Translations under genes and position numbers: made by a program
Origin: Cavia porcellus
Lineage: Eukaryota; Chordata; Mammalia; Rodentia; Caviidae
Assembly (NCBI RefSeq): GCF_034190915.1
Contig: NW_026947484.1
Location: forward strand, 205,542,657 to 205,606,656
Length of the DNA stretch: 64,000 nt
Direction of reading: 5' to 3'
In this document: piece by piece, positions 46,297 to 56,186 of the stretch
How the letters are laid out: each line of letters opens with the position of its first letter
Position numbering within the stretch: the first letter of the stretch is position 1
The notes under the pieces: generated by a model
The model's input: the letters and a program-made list of their open reading frames with translations, nothing else
The model's database searches: none
What the model was told of the DNA's origin: nothing

Positions 46297-47940
46297 GTAA
46301 GGACAGAGGAGGAGGGCAAGGATTGTGTCCATGCTTCATAGCAGAATTCTTAGTTTTTGTTTTGTACAAATACCAATGGGAAGGCAAAAGCCAAGAATGC
46401 ATTTAAAAGAATGAATTCCAATGTAAAACAGGACCTTTGGAATGATCACTATTCAGGTCACAAAGACAAGACATTGCACTATTTGTGGAAAAGAGTGATG
46501 ATACTGGGGGGAAAAGGCAAGAATTTTAGGAAATGCTTTCTCTAAATGGAAATTAAGCAAGGAGGAGCAGAGGTATTTTCCTTAACTCTAGGTTCCTATC
46601 TCATTTTAGAGCACCATTTGTAGTATTCATTTCCACCCATATTGATGAAAATAGTGGTTTTTGTCCCAAACAGTTCACTTCATATTCCTGATCAAGACTA
46701 AGTGAAAGAAGTAATGGACTATCTCAGTTTAAATTTAGAGATCTATTTTCCTATTTTTGTGGCTAGATCTTTAATCTTGTTTATAAATACATGACTGTAA
46801 GGGGACATTATTCTCTTCTACTGAGAAACTCCCATACCATTCACTATGGTGAGATCTTTGTAATACCTGAAGCTTTATTTCTAAAAATGTCAATGACTTT
46901 ATTCAAATAAATACACATAAGAGACATTTGATATCAAAGAAAACAAATTCACTGGAATAAATAGCATATTTAGCCTTTCGATTCATGATGACAAGTTCAA
47001 TAATGCTGCCACATTAACAAGTGTGGCAGAGTTGAAAGCCAGGTTTCTGTGATTCCAGGAAAACCATTTCTAAGAAAGCTATCAGTTCTTTTAATTTAAA
47101 TTCATCATTTATCTTGATATTATATATGTTATATGTAATTTTTATATACCAATACTGGACTCTGACATTCAAAATAGCCTTTATTCTTTTAAGAAATTTA
47201 ATATAATTCAATTTTTGCTATACATTGTTCTACTGATAGAGAAATATTTATCAACAGGGCAGGAAAGGTCCTTTCTTGGTTCTGTTTTCAAATATTTCTC
47301 AATTTTTTTAGTTAAAAAACTCAATAAAGATAAGAGACATGCAGGTGTATGTGAGTAATAAGTTACATAATTCAGAGTACAGCACAATGTGATGAGAGAA
47401 ATGGCTCTAGAGTAAACATCTTTTAAATACTTTTATAACAAAATTTGGGTAAGAAGGAAATATCCGTGGATGGAAAGGCAAAGACTATAGGTAAAAATAA
47501 GTTTGGTTTATTAGGACCCTACCCAAGTCCGTTGTGCCTGGAAATTAAGTGAACAAGAAAGGAGTAGGTTCAGTGGTAACTTTAAAGTTTGTCACGCACT
47601 GTATACTTTAAGTGAGAGGTACGGAACTCTACTGAAAATGGTCAGAGGGCATTATATTGGATTCATAAAGCGTACTTTTATTACCTCTATATGGGGTGGG
47701 AATCTAGTAGAATGTGGGTTACAACAGAGGAGTCACTTTTTAATGATTATTGTTCTATTTGACAACACAGTGAAAATGACAGACAAACATGAATAATGGA
47801 GATACACTAACTTAGGAAAGTTTTCGATATAAAATTGCCAAGATTGGGAAAGAATAAGGCAGAATAATGAGAAATACTGGCTTTGAAAGGCACCACTGTT
47901 TAACCATCAACACTGGCATATCAACTTCTCTTGATGCTTC
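46297..47940. other. Right-arm unique-looking DNA
   Basis: Inverted counterpart of 39,076-40,730. No gene seen. Confidence 0.55.
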
Positions 47941-47944
47941 TGTG

Positions 47945-48440
47945 TCTCAGTTACTTTTCTCACTGCTGAGACAAAATACCTGATGCCCAAATTAAAGAAG
48001 GAAGGCTGGTGATATAGCTCAGCAACACAACCCCTGCCTGGCAAGTGCAAGGTCCTGCATTCAATTGCTGGTAACAACAAATAAATATATACATAAATAA
48101 TTAGGGAAAGGGTTAACTCAGTTTGTAGAGGTTTCAGTTCTTAAACAGCTGGTGTCAAAGTTAGATGGCATGGCACAAGGACTGTTGTGCCTGGCAGTGG
48201 AAGACAGCAAAAGCAACAAGAGCAAAAGATAGGTCTCTTTTCTCCCTTATAATGTAAGCAGGCTACTCACCCTAGGTCAATTGTAGCATTCACACCACTT
48301 CTGTGCCGTCCTCTTGCACAGGCCCAGGATATTTATAAAGTGAGGTTGCCAGCCACCTGCTGAGTCACATAAACTTCTAAACTTCTCAAGTGGACACAAT
48401 GAATCAGCCAGTACCACATCCTGGCGTGTAAGCAGCCACC
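47945..48440 (-). mobile_element. MaLR LTR with nested ID SINE, right arm
   Basis: Inverted counterpart of 38,600-39,075. It starts 'tgtgtctcagttacttttctcactgctgagacaaaatacctgatgcccaaatt' (the LTR 3' end read antisense). A forward ID head is at 48,003-48,085. The rest of the LTR lies before about 48,440. Confidence 0.75.
48003..48085 (+). mobile_element. ID-type SINE inside the MaLR LTR, right arm
   Basis: 'ggctggtgatatagctcagcaacacaacccctgcctggcaagtgcaaggtcctgcattcaattgctggt', a readable tRNA-like head with A and B boxes. It is the same insertion as at 38,930-39,012. Confidence 0.9.
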
Positions 48441-49663
48441 TCAAGACACGCTCTCTACTTGGTTAGGATGTAGGACTGAGTTACTTAGTTAAGCTTCTAA
48501 ACTTCTCAAGTCCACATGGTGTATCCACCATTACACTGGTTTCTGCTTTCGAAAGATGTTGGGGGTCATGAAATCACCACTGTAGGTATGACATATGATA
48601 CCTCAAGTGTTCTTTTTTTCTGCTGTTACCCTGCCCTGCTCTCTGGCAACTTTGCCCCATCATGCCCTTCTGACTTGGGATTTGTGGATTGAACTCCCTC
48701 AAACCATAAGCTAAAGTAAGCCTTATGTTCTGTAAACTGTGAGTGGATGATATTGTGTCTAGCATCAGGGAAGCTAACCAATATACCTCAGTTATAAAGG
48801 GAGAATTGAGACAGAGTTCCTTAAAGAGAGTTGACCCTTGGCGAATCTGTGGTGCTCAGTAGATATGTAAGTTATACTGATCTCTATTTAATTAATGTCT
48901 CTAATTAATTTTGTCTTTGGACTATAGATTGGGATGTGGGAGTCATTATCATCTAGAGGTCATAGTGTGGTTGATATTTTAACAAATGTTTACAATGATT
49001 GCAATTATGTGAAAAAGCAGTAATAGCTACTAAATTGACATTTGAATGAAATGAACTATAAAGTAAGATGAAGCACAGAAAGTGTAGAGGAAAATTGGAT
49101 TTAAGAAAATCACAAAGAATATTGATATGAAATAATTGAAGAAACACAACAAAGATAGAATAAAATATTTTGGGGTTTTTGTATATGAAACCCAGCTCCT
49201 CTGTTCTGGACTTTTTGGTCAGTTGATATTCTCATATGAAGATTCCTCTCAAGAGAAACTAACCACAGGTCTATTTGACCTCAGCTGTACTAATAATTGA
49301 TGGCCTATGTTTGAAGGAAATAGCATCAAAAAACTGACAAGAAGTTATCTAATTATGAGTGAAAAAATTTAAATGTTGGTTTAGTTCAATCAGTATGAAA
49401 GTGAAGATCTAGAAACATATTATGAAGAAACATTGAGAACATTTAAAAATTATCATCCATACTAGTTTAAAATAAGCAGTATGATATGCTAATACATGTT
49501 GGCTTTTTGTAATACATGAAATGTGTGGGGAAATCTCTGTATCACCTGTTCACTAGGGTTCTTAACCTAAAGATAAAACAATAGCATGATGTGTAATCCC
49601 TCTATTACTTTATTTTCTAGCCCTCCAAAATAATACATGAATGTCATATTATTAGACATATTT
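48441..49663. other. Right-arm DNA, including a MaLR-like fragment
   Basis: Counterpart of about 37,357-38,600. About 48,560-48,790 mirrors the MaLR-like fragment at 38,230-38,470. No gene seen. Confidence 0.5.
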
Positions 49664-49678
49664 AAACTAGTTATTCTT
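49664..49678 (-). other. Empty HAL1 insertion site
   Basis: The minus strand reads 'aagaataactagttt', a single copy of the sequence duplicated around HAL1 copy B (two substitutions), with matching flanks on both sides ('acacattatt' and 'aaatatgtctaataat'). This is the pre-insertion allele preserved in the other arm. Confidence 0.95.
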
Positions 49679-50590
49679 AATAATGTGTTTGTCAAACAAG
49701 TAGAGACTTTATAGATCACTGAAGCCAAGTTGAATTTTATTTAAATTCCAACTATATTTTGACAATGATAGCTCTCCTGTCAATTATAAGTACAACTTGA
49801 GCACAGGTACTATTATCAATTCTTGTGAAACATAATCTAAAATTGAAAAGCCAATCACAACTCTGTTTCTGACAATCATCAGGATGTTCATTGCATCATT
49901 TGGAATTTTACCATTTTGTTAATGATTCATCTTAAAGTAGACTGATAATGATTACCTGTTTTTTACAGACGAAAAAAGATGCCACTGTCTGCATTTTGTC
50001 TAGCAATGTTGAAATGGGGAAATTTTGTTTTGATAATGCTACATTTATAATGAAAAGATATATAAGCAACTGAAAACATGGATAATATGAATAGTATAGA
50101 GGTCCATGAAGTGACTCCCTGTTCCTGGAAAGAATAGACAGAGATCCCTGAGATAATCTTTGATCTAAAATTAAAAGCCTCATAGAGGTTATACAGAATT
50201 GTGCGAGCTTTCCATTTTCCTTCAGCTTTTTAAAATTTAGTCAAAATATAATAATTGCATAAATTTATCAGGTAGATGTGAAGCCATGGTACTCAGGGGT
50301 TGTACAGAGAAAATTAGAATCAGGAGACAAAATTTATAATATTATTTTATGATGGTCACCCATAGTTCAACACAGGAAACTGCCAGAAATATGTCCACAA
50401 CACTAAAGACATAGAATATGCAGCCAAGTGCCTGTATCCCATAACAATGTCCTGCATGAGTCCAGGTGAACACAAAGAGCCCATGACAATGCCTCCCATG
50501 AGTCCAACTGGAGGTCTACAACCCATGAGAAGGACTCATGCCAGTCTCTTTTAAGGATATGTGCTGGAAAGGCCCAAAGGTCAGTGGTGG
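49679..50590. other. Right-arm unique-looking DNA
   Basis: Counterpart of 33,231-34,131. No gene or named repeat. Confidence 0.55.
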
Positions 50591-50797
50591 AAGCTAGAAA
50601 GTCTATGTTCTGAAAAGCACCACAGCCATCCTTAGTGACATGGTGGTCCTGGGTTACTCTGATGATAAAGAACAGTTGAGTACATGTCAGGAAGCCAGCA
50701 TTATGGGTTTATCCTGGAGATTAAATAGCACATATCTTCCCCTAAAGAGCCAGGAAGCAATGCTCAATATAAGGACCAGAGCTCCCCCAGAGTAAAC
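50591..50797 (-). repeat. Unnamed dispersed repeat, right arm
   Basis: Inverted counterpart of 33,015-33,230 ('cctggagattaaatagcac...aggaccagagctccc'). It is also similar to 2,568-2,652. Confidence 0.6.
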
Positions 50798-51292
50798 TGT
50801 TAAGCTCTATGCTTATCATGCTAGTAACCAAGCAAAAAGCACACAGTTACAGATTAACTGACCATGTCGTCATACTGTTCTGTATGCATCATTCCCCTAC
50901 TACCCCAGTAACCTCTTTGCTGTGTCAACTTTTGTTCCCTTTGTAAGAGACAAATGATGCTGTGTCAACCATTGTCTATTTATGAGAGACAAATGTTCCT
51001 GGAATTGGCAGACCTGGGGCTATGAGTTGGCTAACCACCCACTGTGAAATGACTCTGACCTCAAGCAAAGGGGAACAAAGGCCCACCTTGTTGCTGTTTC
51101 TCATCACTATGTACTTAATGACCAATGAGTTAATCATAAATGAACTATAAAAATCAGTCAAAATTCTAACTCAATTGCACAGCATTGCAAATTCCATCTG
51201 TACTGTGTCGCTGGGCCAGTGCTTCTTTTGAAAATGACATTGTCTTGCCGTGTTTTTCATCTCAGGAGCCTTTTATTTTGGAGAGTACAACA
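50798..51292 (+). mobile_element. ERV1 5' LTR, right arm
   Basis: TGTTAAGCTCTATGC...AGTACAACA, 495 bp, plus strand, the same LTR as 32,511-33,014. The polyadenylation signal is partly lost in this copy: 'gccagtgcttctttt' replaces the AATAAAAGC stretch seen on the left. Confidence 0.92.
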
Positions 51293-51293
51293 T

Positions 51294-51312
51294 TGGGGGG
51301 CTCGCCCGGGAT
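51294..51312 (+). promoter_or_regulatory. tRNA-Pro primer-binding site, right arm
   Basis: 'tggggggctcgcccgggat' matches the proline PBS apart from one extra G and one substitution. It is the best-preserved of the three PBS copies in the window. Confidence 0.92.
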
Positions 51313-51770
51313 ACCTCTCCCCACATTATTTTTCACCTATCGATAAGCTTGAATCATCTGTAAGTATTTGGATATTTTGTTCTTTGTAATTTGAATGCAC
51401 ACATTTGAAGTTGCCGATGAGCTTGGCTGGCTCCTTCTGATCCAGAGCGGAATGCCCTCCGGGAAAGGGCTTCTAGCCCACTTGGGATTTGGAATTTTTG
51501 TCCATGTGGTTTTGTGCTTGGTATATTTTTATTTTGGAGCCATTTGCTTGTTTGAATCTGTTACCTCAGTACTAGCATTCAGATTTCTTTTATTTCTCTT
51601 AAACTACTGTTGCAGGTTCCATGCAGCTTATTGGACTTAAGGGTTGTAATGAACATTTATTTCCCTTTAGGTCACCAAACTGCAGACAGAAAAAAAAAAA
51701 AACTTTGTTTGTGTCTTTAATGTTGGTCTTGTCTTTTTTGGTGCCTTATTTAATGTTTTAGTCCTCAACT
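51313..51770 (+). mobile_element. ERV1 leader, right arm
   Basis: It has a splice-donor-like 'ctgtaagtat' at about 51,358-51,367, a pyrimidine tract and 'tgttgcag' acceptor-like sequence near 51,608-51,616, and the 'tttaggtcaccaaactgcagacag' block shared with the left arm. An 81-codon frame (51,395-51,640) is unsupported. Confidence 0.75.
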
Positions 51771-51820
51771 GTTTATGCACAACCTCAGCGTTTCTTTAAA
51801 AAGAATTTTTGTGTCTGGTT

Positions 51821-51821
<1 letters not shown>

Positions 51822-51862
<41 letters not shown>
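51822..51862. repeat. (TA)n microsatellite, right arm
   Basis: Counterpart of 31,938-31,978, followed by additional imperfect 'catatatatg' sequence. Confidence 0.95.
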
Positions 51863-51864
<2 letters not shown>

Positions 51865-51964
51865 TATACATCTTTACACACATATATATGTATTTTTATG
51901 GTTTTTAAGATCATATTGACTTTACCAAGTAAAGCCAGGTCATACTGTTATTGAGCCAGTTTGA

Positions 51965-51979
51965 AAAGTTACAGTTTTT
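51965..51979. repeat. Target-site duplication, HAL1 copy C (3' side)
   Basis: 'aaagttacagttttt', repeated at 55,688-55,702. The left arm has one copy in inverted form near 31,855-31,870 ('aaaactgtaactttt'). Confidence 0.93.
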
Positions 51980-51983
51980 TTTT

Positions 51984-52016
51984 CTTAAAGGAGGAAAGGT
52001 TTATTTTGGCTCATAT
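51984..52016 (-). other. Transduced MaLR-like polyadenylation segment in HAL1 copy C
   Basis: Minus strand: 'gagccaaaataaacctttcctcctttaag', directly followed by the A-tail (T's at 51,975-51,983). This is the AATAAA region of rodent MaLR LTRs as I recall it, and it lies beyond the element's own A-rich 3' end. Copies A and B lack it. The AATAAA to tail distance of about 16 bases fits a used polyadenylation site. Confidence 0.7.
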
Positions 52017-53559
52017 TTTCTTTTTCTTTTTTTTATTTAAAGAGAAAGAAACAAAAAATACATGGAGATGAAAAAGAAATAATACAGAATTACAGAAAAA
52101 TAAATGGTAAGTAATCATCAGTTGATAAGTTACATATTGTCATCTTAGAAATAGCTGTTCAGGTTAAAAATTAAAGTATGTAAAATGACATTCAAATAGT
52201 GACACTGCAAACAGTTCTGCTCAATGATCTAACAAAAACTTAGTAATATGTTTATCAGTCCTACACATTTGTTTTATATCTTAAAGAGGGTAAGATTAAA
52301 CATATCAAAACAGAACAAAACAGTTAAAAAAACAAAACAATTTAAAAAAATACAGATTTCAAAGCAAGTTCACTGGAGATCTTCACTGTTTATCTAATTG
52401 TCTCTAGTTTCTTCCAAATAGTTGTCCCCATCTTCACGCACATGAAATACATACTGCATATTATAGAACTAATCAAATCATTACAGGATGATGAAGGCTT
52501 TTTAGGTCTTCCAGATCTGACATTGGGGAAGACAATAGTAACCACCATTGCATCTCTCATTCTCTTAGTAGTAGCTGTCCTTATCTTTACATATGCTGAA
52601 ATAGAACTTAAGAGACTAGACTAATATCACTCTGATCAGTAAATAATAGTATTGCTAGATTTTATATCATAATGCTACAAAATTAGCATTGGGTTTCTCA
52701 GTGTCTCTTCTTCTTCAGAGTATCTGTTCATTACATCTTGCATTATATAATCTGTTCCTGTAAATAGTTTTTTTAAAAAAATCTTCTCGTGTGTATATTT
52801 CTACATGTATATTTATCCTCTCTGTATTATAGGGAAAAACAAATCATAATAAGATTGCAAAACAAATTCTTAGAAAAACATGCAATGAAAAAGACACATA
52901 AGACCACAATATTATGTGATCTACTGTAGTTACTATTCCTTCTCTTGTTATTTTCAATAGACTTGTCCACATGATTGGGCTTAATATAGTTAAACATAGT
53001 ATCACCTAGCTATTTTTATAAAAAACATAACTTTGAAAACATTGTAGGACTTGAGAGCTGTTAATAATTAATACCAGTATGGATATCTTTTACATCTTGT
53101 CATCTTCAGAGTAGTTGCCTCTACTTTTAGGGTTGATACTATCAAGCATACCAAATTCAAATAAAATCAGCCAAGGTAAAAACGCAGTCTTATGAATTGG
53201 ATTCAAATGAAATCAGTCATAGTAAGACAATGTAAGTAATACAGGATTTCAGTTTAAATTAATAATAAATTAAGGATAGTTACCATGGTATAACCTGCTA
53301 TTTTTGGGTCAGATGTCTGTGCCCCCAAATCTGATATAAGTGGAGAGACCAGAACAAATTAAATTCAAACTAAACAGGGTGATAAGACTACTGTGTTTTT
53401 TAAATCCTGATACACTGTTAACAATGACCTTTGCCTTTTTTAATAGTGTATCAAAGCTATCTTTACTAAAGACTATAGCTTACCGTCTCTGCCTCATGTC
53501 TGCTATTCCACTTTACTGCTATAATTTGTCCACCTTACTCCCTCATTCCACTGCCTGCT

Positions 53560-54560
53560 CCGTTCATTGAGGCCTCTCTGCCACTGTTGCTGGAATCCTG
53601 GAGTCCCTTTCTCTCTTTCTCTGGAATGTCTTTCAGCACTCTCTGTAGGGTTGGGTTGGTGGCCACGCACTCCCACAGTTCTTTCTTGTCTTGGAAGCAT
53701 CTTATTTCTCCATTAATTTTGAGAGAGAGTTTTGATGGGTATACGAGTCTTGGTTGTATATTATTTTCTTTCAGGACTTAGAATATTTCTCCCCATTCCC
53801 TTCTTGATTTAAGAGTTTGTGTTGATAAGTCTGTTGTTATTTTGATAATTTTCTCATTGTAGGTAATCTGCTTCTTTTCTCTGGCTGCTTTTAATATTCT
53901 GTTCTTTTGGTGGATTTCTAGAATCTTTATTATTATATGTCTGGGTGTAGATCTGTTTTGGTTGTAGGTAGCTGGTGTTCTGTATGCCCCTTTTATCTGG
54001 ATAGTATTTCTTTTTGCTATACATGGGAAATTTTGCTTTAATATATCTGTGAATATTCTTTGTATTTCATTTTTGGTTGCTCCTGCTTCCTCACTCACAT
54101 GCCTTATTCTTAAGTTATGTATCCTTTTTGTCATCTTCTAGCCTTTGAATTGTTTCTTTCTGATTCTTTGTTATTTTTAAGAGTTCTTTTATTTCACAAT
54201 CATATATCATAAATCTCTCTTCAAGTTCCAAAAGGCTAACTTTAGTTTCTGTCAAGGCATCTTGCTATTGTTCCATGGAGTTTTTAGTTTCCTGGTAATC
54301 TCTTTGGATCTGTTTCATGTATTTAAGTTACGTTTAAATTCTTCTTCAGAAGTTTCTCTTTTTTTCTGATATCCTCAGTTCTTCCATCTCTGTTCTCTTG
54401 GGTGGGGCTTGTCACTTCCTTAATTAATCTCTTTATATCTTGCCTCACTTGGATCAGGAGTATAGCTTTAAATTCATCTATGAGGTCATGGATGTAATTT
54501 TTTATTTTGGCTGATACTGTGTCCAGTATTGGATGGTTACTGTGCTTGTTCTCTTCAGTG
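53560..54560 (-). pseudogene. L1 ORF1-like pseudogene of HAL1 copy C
   Basis: The minus-strand frame 54,134-53,778 reads 'NLRIRHVSEE', 'AYRTPATYNQNRSTPRHIII', 'RILKAAREKKQITY' and 'TQTLKSRREWGEI', the RNA-recognition and C-terminal domains of L1 ORF1 protein. Upstream, a coiled-coil region (about 54,150-54,560) and, downstream, the end of the CTD are shifted or stopped. It is non-functional. Confidence 0.88.
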
Positions 54561-54904
54561 TTTACGTCTCCTGGGCTTATTTTCTCATGTTAGGCAGAGG
54601 GAGATTTTTTTATTTCTATCTCTTGTCATGTTTCTGGTTTCTTTCAGACTGGAGTGTCCTGGGGGTCTCTGCTTAGGGCCTTTCAGAAGTGTGCTGATTT
54701 GAGTTTTTGCTGTCCTCCCCAATTTGTTGTTTTCTGGGGCAGGCAGGGATGCAGGGATGGTGCAGGCTAGCCTCCAGCTTCTGTGCCAGTCAATCTGTAA
54801 ATTAGGTTGTACTTTGTGCATGTCACAGAGTCGCGACTATTTTGTATCTGCTTATTGGGTCCCAAGCGGATGCTTGGTTCAGCCCCAGCAGATCCTGCCA
54901 TTTC

Positions 54905-55186
54905 TCTCTGTGCCAGAAGCAGCTGACTAATGTCACTGTGGCACAGGGCTCTGCTCAGATCCCAGCTGTCCTCTTCCAGACCTCTCTGGCCAGGAGCAGC
55001 TATCTAATGTCACCATAGCAGTGGGCCTGCCCAATTCCAAGATATCCTCCACTAGTTCTCTCTATGTTGCTGACACCATCACAGCCCCAGCTCTGCCCAA
55101 TTCCAAGATATCCTCCACCAGACTCTCCATGTTATTGATGTCGCTGTGGTGGCTGGCTCTGCCTTATTCCAAGATGTCCTCCAGCC
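54905..55186 (-). repeat. Tandem 5' UTR monomers of HAL1 copy C
   Basis: About four units of 66-75 bp, each ending (plus strand) in variants of 'ttccaagatatcctcca'. Boundaries are near 54,975, 55,050, 55,116 and 55,183. They are GC-rich and resemble in style the promoter monomers of rodent L1s. A 227-codon plus-strand open frame (55,021-55,704) is antisense to this region and is considered spurious. Confidence 0.82.
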
Positions 55187-55687
55187 AGCCACAGCAGCCG
55201 TGGGACCCAGTCCTTAGTACTCACCAGGACTCAGTGCAGGTCTTCCTCTTGAGTCTACTTCAAACTATGCTGCTTGCCTTCACTGCATTCCCAACACAGT
55301 GTGGAATGGTCAGAAAACTGCATGGTGTTCAGCTTCGGAGCTCCAGAGCTTCTCACACTCTCCTCCGGCACAACTGCACAGCCCTGGCTGCTTCGCGGGG
55401 TCCCAGGTCTCAATTTACAGCAGTCAGCAAAAGCCAATACAGCTTTTCCTCTTTGATCCATTGGTCAGTGGGCCGCGTTAAAGGTGTGGGATTTGCAGCC
55501 TCCCGTTATCAGCCATCGCAGTCTCAGCATGACCTTAAATCCTCCAGCTGTGCTGTCTTGGTTAATAAGAATCATTATCCATTCATCTGGCCCTCTCCAT
55601 GTTGTCATATTCTAGCATCTAATAGGATATCTCTGCAGAGACTCTCCACCCAATGCCCTAGCAAGCTGCCATTTTTGAAACTCCTTC

Positions 55688-55702
55688 AAAGTTACAGTTT
55701 TT
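55688..55702. repeat. Target-site duplication, HAL1 copy C (5' side)
   Basis: Exact repeat of 51,965-51,979. Confidence 0.93.
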
Positions 55703-55849
55703 AAAGTGCAACATTTTAAAGTCACAAAAAGATGTAAAATGATTTAATATATTTTAGACTACTAAAAAAGTCACTTCAAGGATTTTGTTATAAGTTTCAA
55801 TGTTGTCTAAAAAGCTATAAAAAAGGTAATTTACCGGTAATAAGTAAAA

Positions 55850-56100
55850 ATTTTTCATATCCTGCTAATCAGCACCTTGTTGCTCCAGTGGGAACCTGGT
55901 TTGCCTGTACTTCTGGTATAACTCCTTGTTCCATGCATTACCTGTTCACCCAGTGCCCTGAGCTTTTCATATTAGCCCATATCTTTCCCCAAGTGCATTG
56001 GTACTCTAGAGATGATGGTAGGAGTCACTTGTTCCCTAGCTTTGACTTAAAGAGTCGAGATCCTGTACTTTTACCTGTATTACTGGGAATTGTGCTGCTG
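55850..56100 (+). pseudogene. ERV1 env remnant, right arm
   Basis: Same env SU-end/TM-start segment as 30,080-30,370 on the left, here in forward orientation. The frame at 55,888-56,115 is open for 75 codons. At about 56,100 it jumps, at a short homology ('tgctgctggtccag' against 'tgttgctgggccag'), into the R/U5 end of the LTR, deleting the rest of TM and most of the 3' LTR. Confidence 0.8.
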
Positions 56101-56186
56101 GTCCAGTTAAAATAAAAGCACCTCTTTTAAAAATGATGTTGTCTTGTCCCCTTTTCATATTGGGGGCCTTTTTGGGGGGAGTACAA
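56101..56186 (+). mobile_element. ERV1 3' LTR tail, right arm
   Basis: 'aaaataaaagcacctcttttaaaaatgatgttgtcttg...gagtacaact' aligns with the last 85 bp of the left-arm LTR, including the AATAAAAGC signal. The terminal CA is changed, and similarity to the left arm ends here. Confidence 0.85.

Larger units (their letters stand above)
51980..55687 (-). mobile_element. HAL1-type (half-L1) retrotransposon, copy C, full length
   Basis: 3.7 kb on the minus strand, flanked by a 15-bp target duplication and absent from the opposite arm. From its 5' end (55,687) it has a YY1-like 'aaaatggcagc', a long 5' UTR with about four 66-75-bp tandem units, a broken ORF1 (about 54,560 to 53,560), and a 1.5-kb 3' UTR homologous to copies A and B ('gaaatcctgtattac', 'gatcattgagcagaactgttt', 'ctttctctttaaataaaa'). 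There is no ORF2. After its own A-rich end it carries about 30 extra bases with a second AATAAA before the final A-tail. It is a different subfamily from A and B, judged by the longer, unrelated 5' UTR. Confidence 0.92.
45751..56186 (-). repeat. Right arm of a large inverted duplication
   Basis: Reverse complement of the left arm. It begins exactly at 'acaaaactcttctaag' (45,751). It is interrupted by HAL1 copy C (51,980-55,687), absent on the left. It also lacks about 1.3 kb of pol/env present on the left between 30,370 and 31,705, and all of the left TM region (junction near 56,100). Similarity is lost after the ERV LTR tail at about 56,186. Confidence 0.9.

Noticed and set aside
46150..46402. 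Arg/Glu-repeat protein (plus) and Leu/Ser-repeat protein (minus)
   Set aside because: Translations of the (GGAGA)n tract; the same holds at 40,569-40,909.
55021..55704. 227-codon plus-strand open frame, the longest in the window
   Set aside because: It lies antisense to the HAL1 copy C 5' UTR, spans the tandem monomers and runs across the insertion junction into arm DNA. Its Ser/Leu/Gln-rich translation reflects GC-rich repeats, not a protein family.
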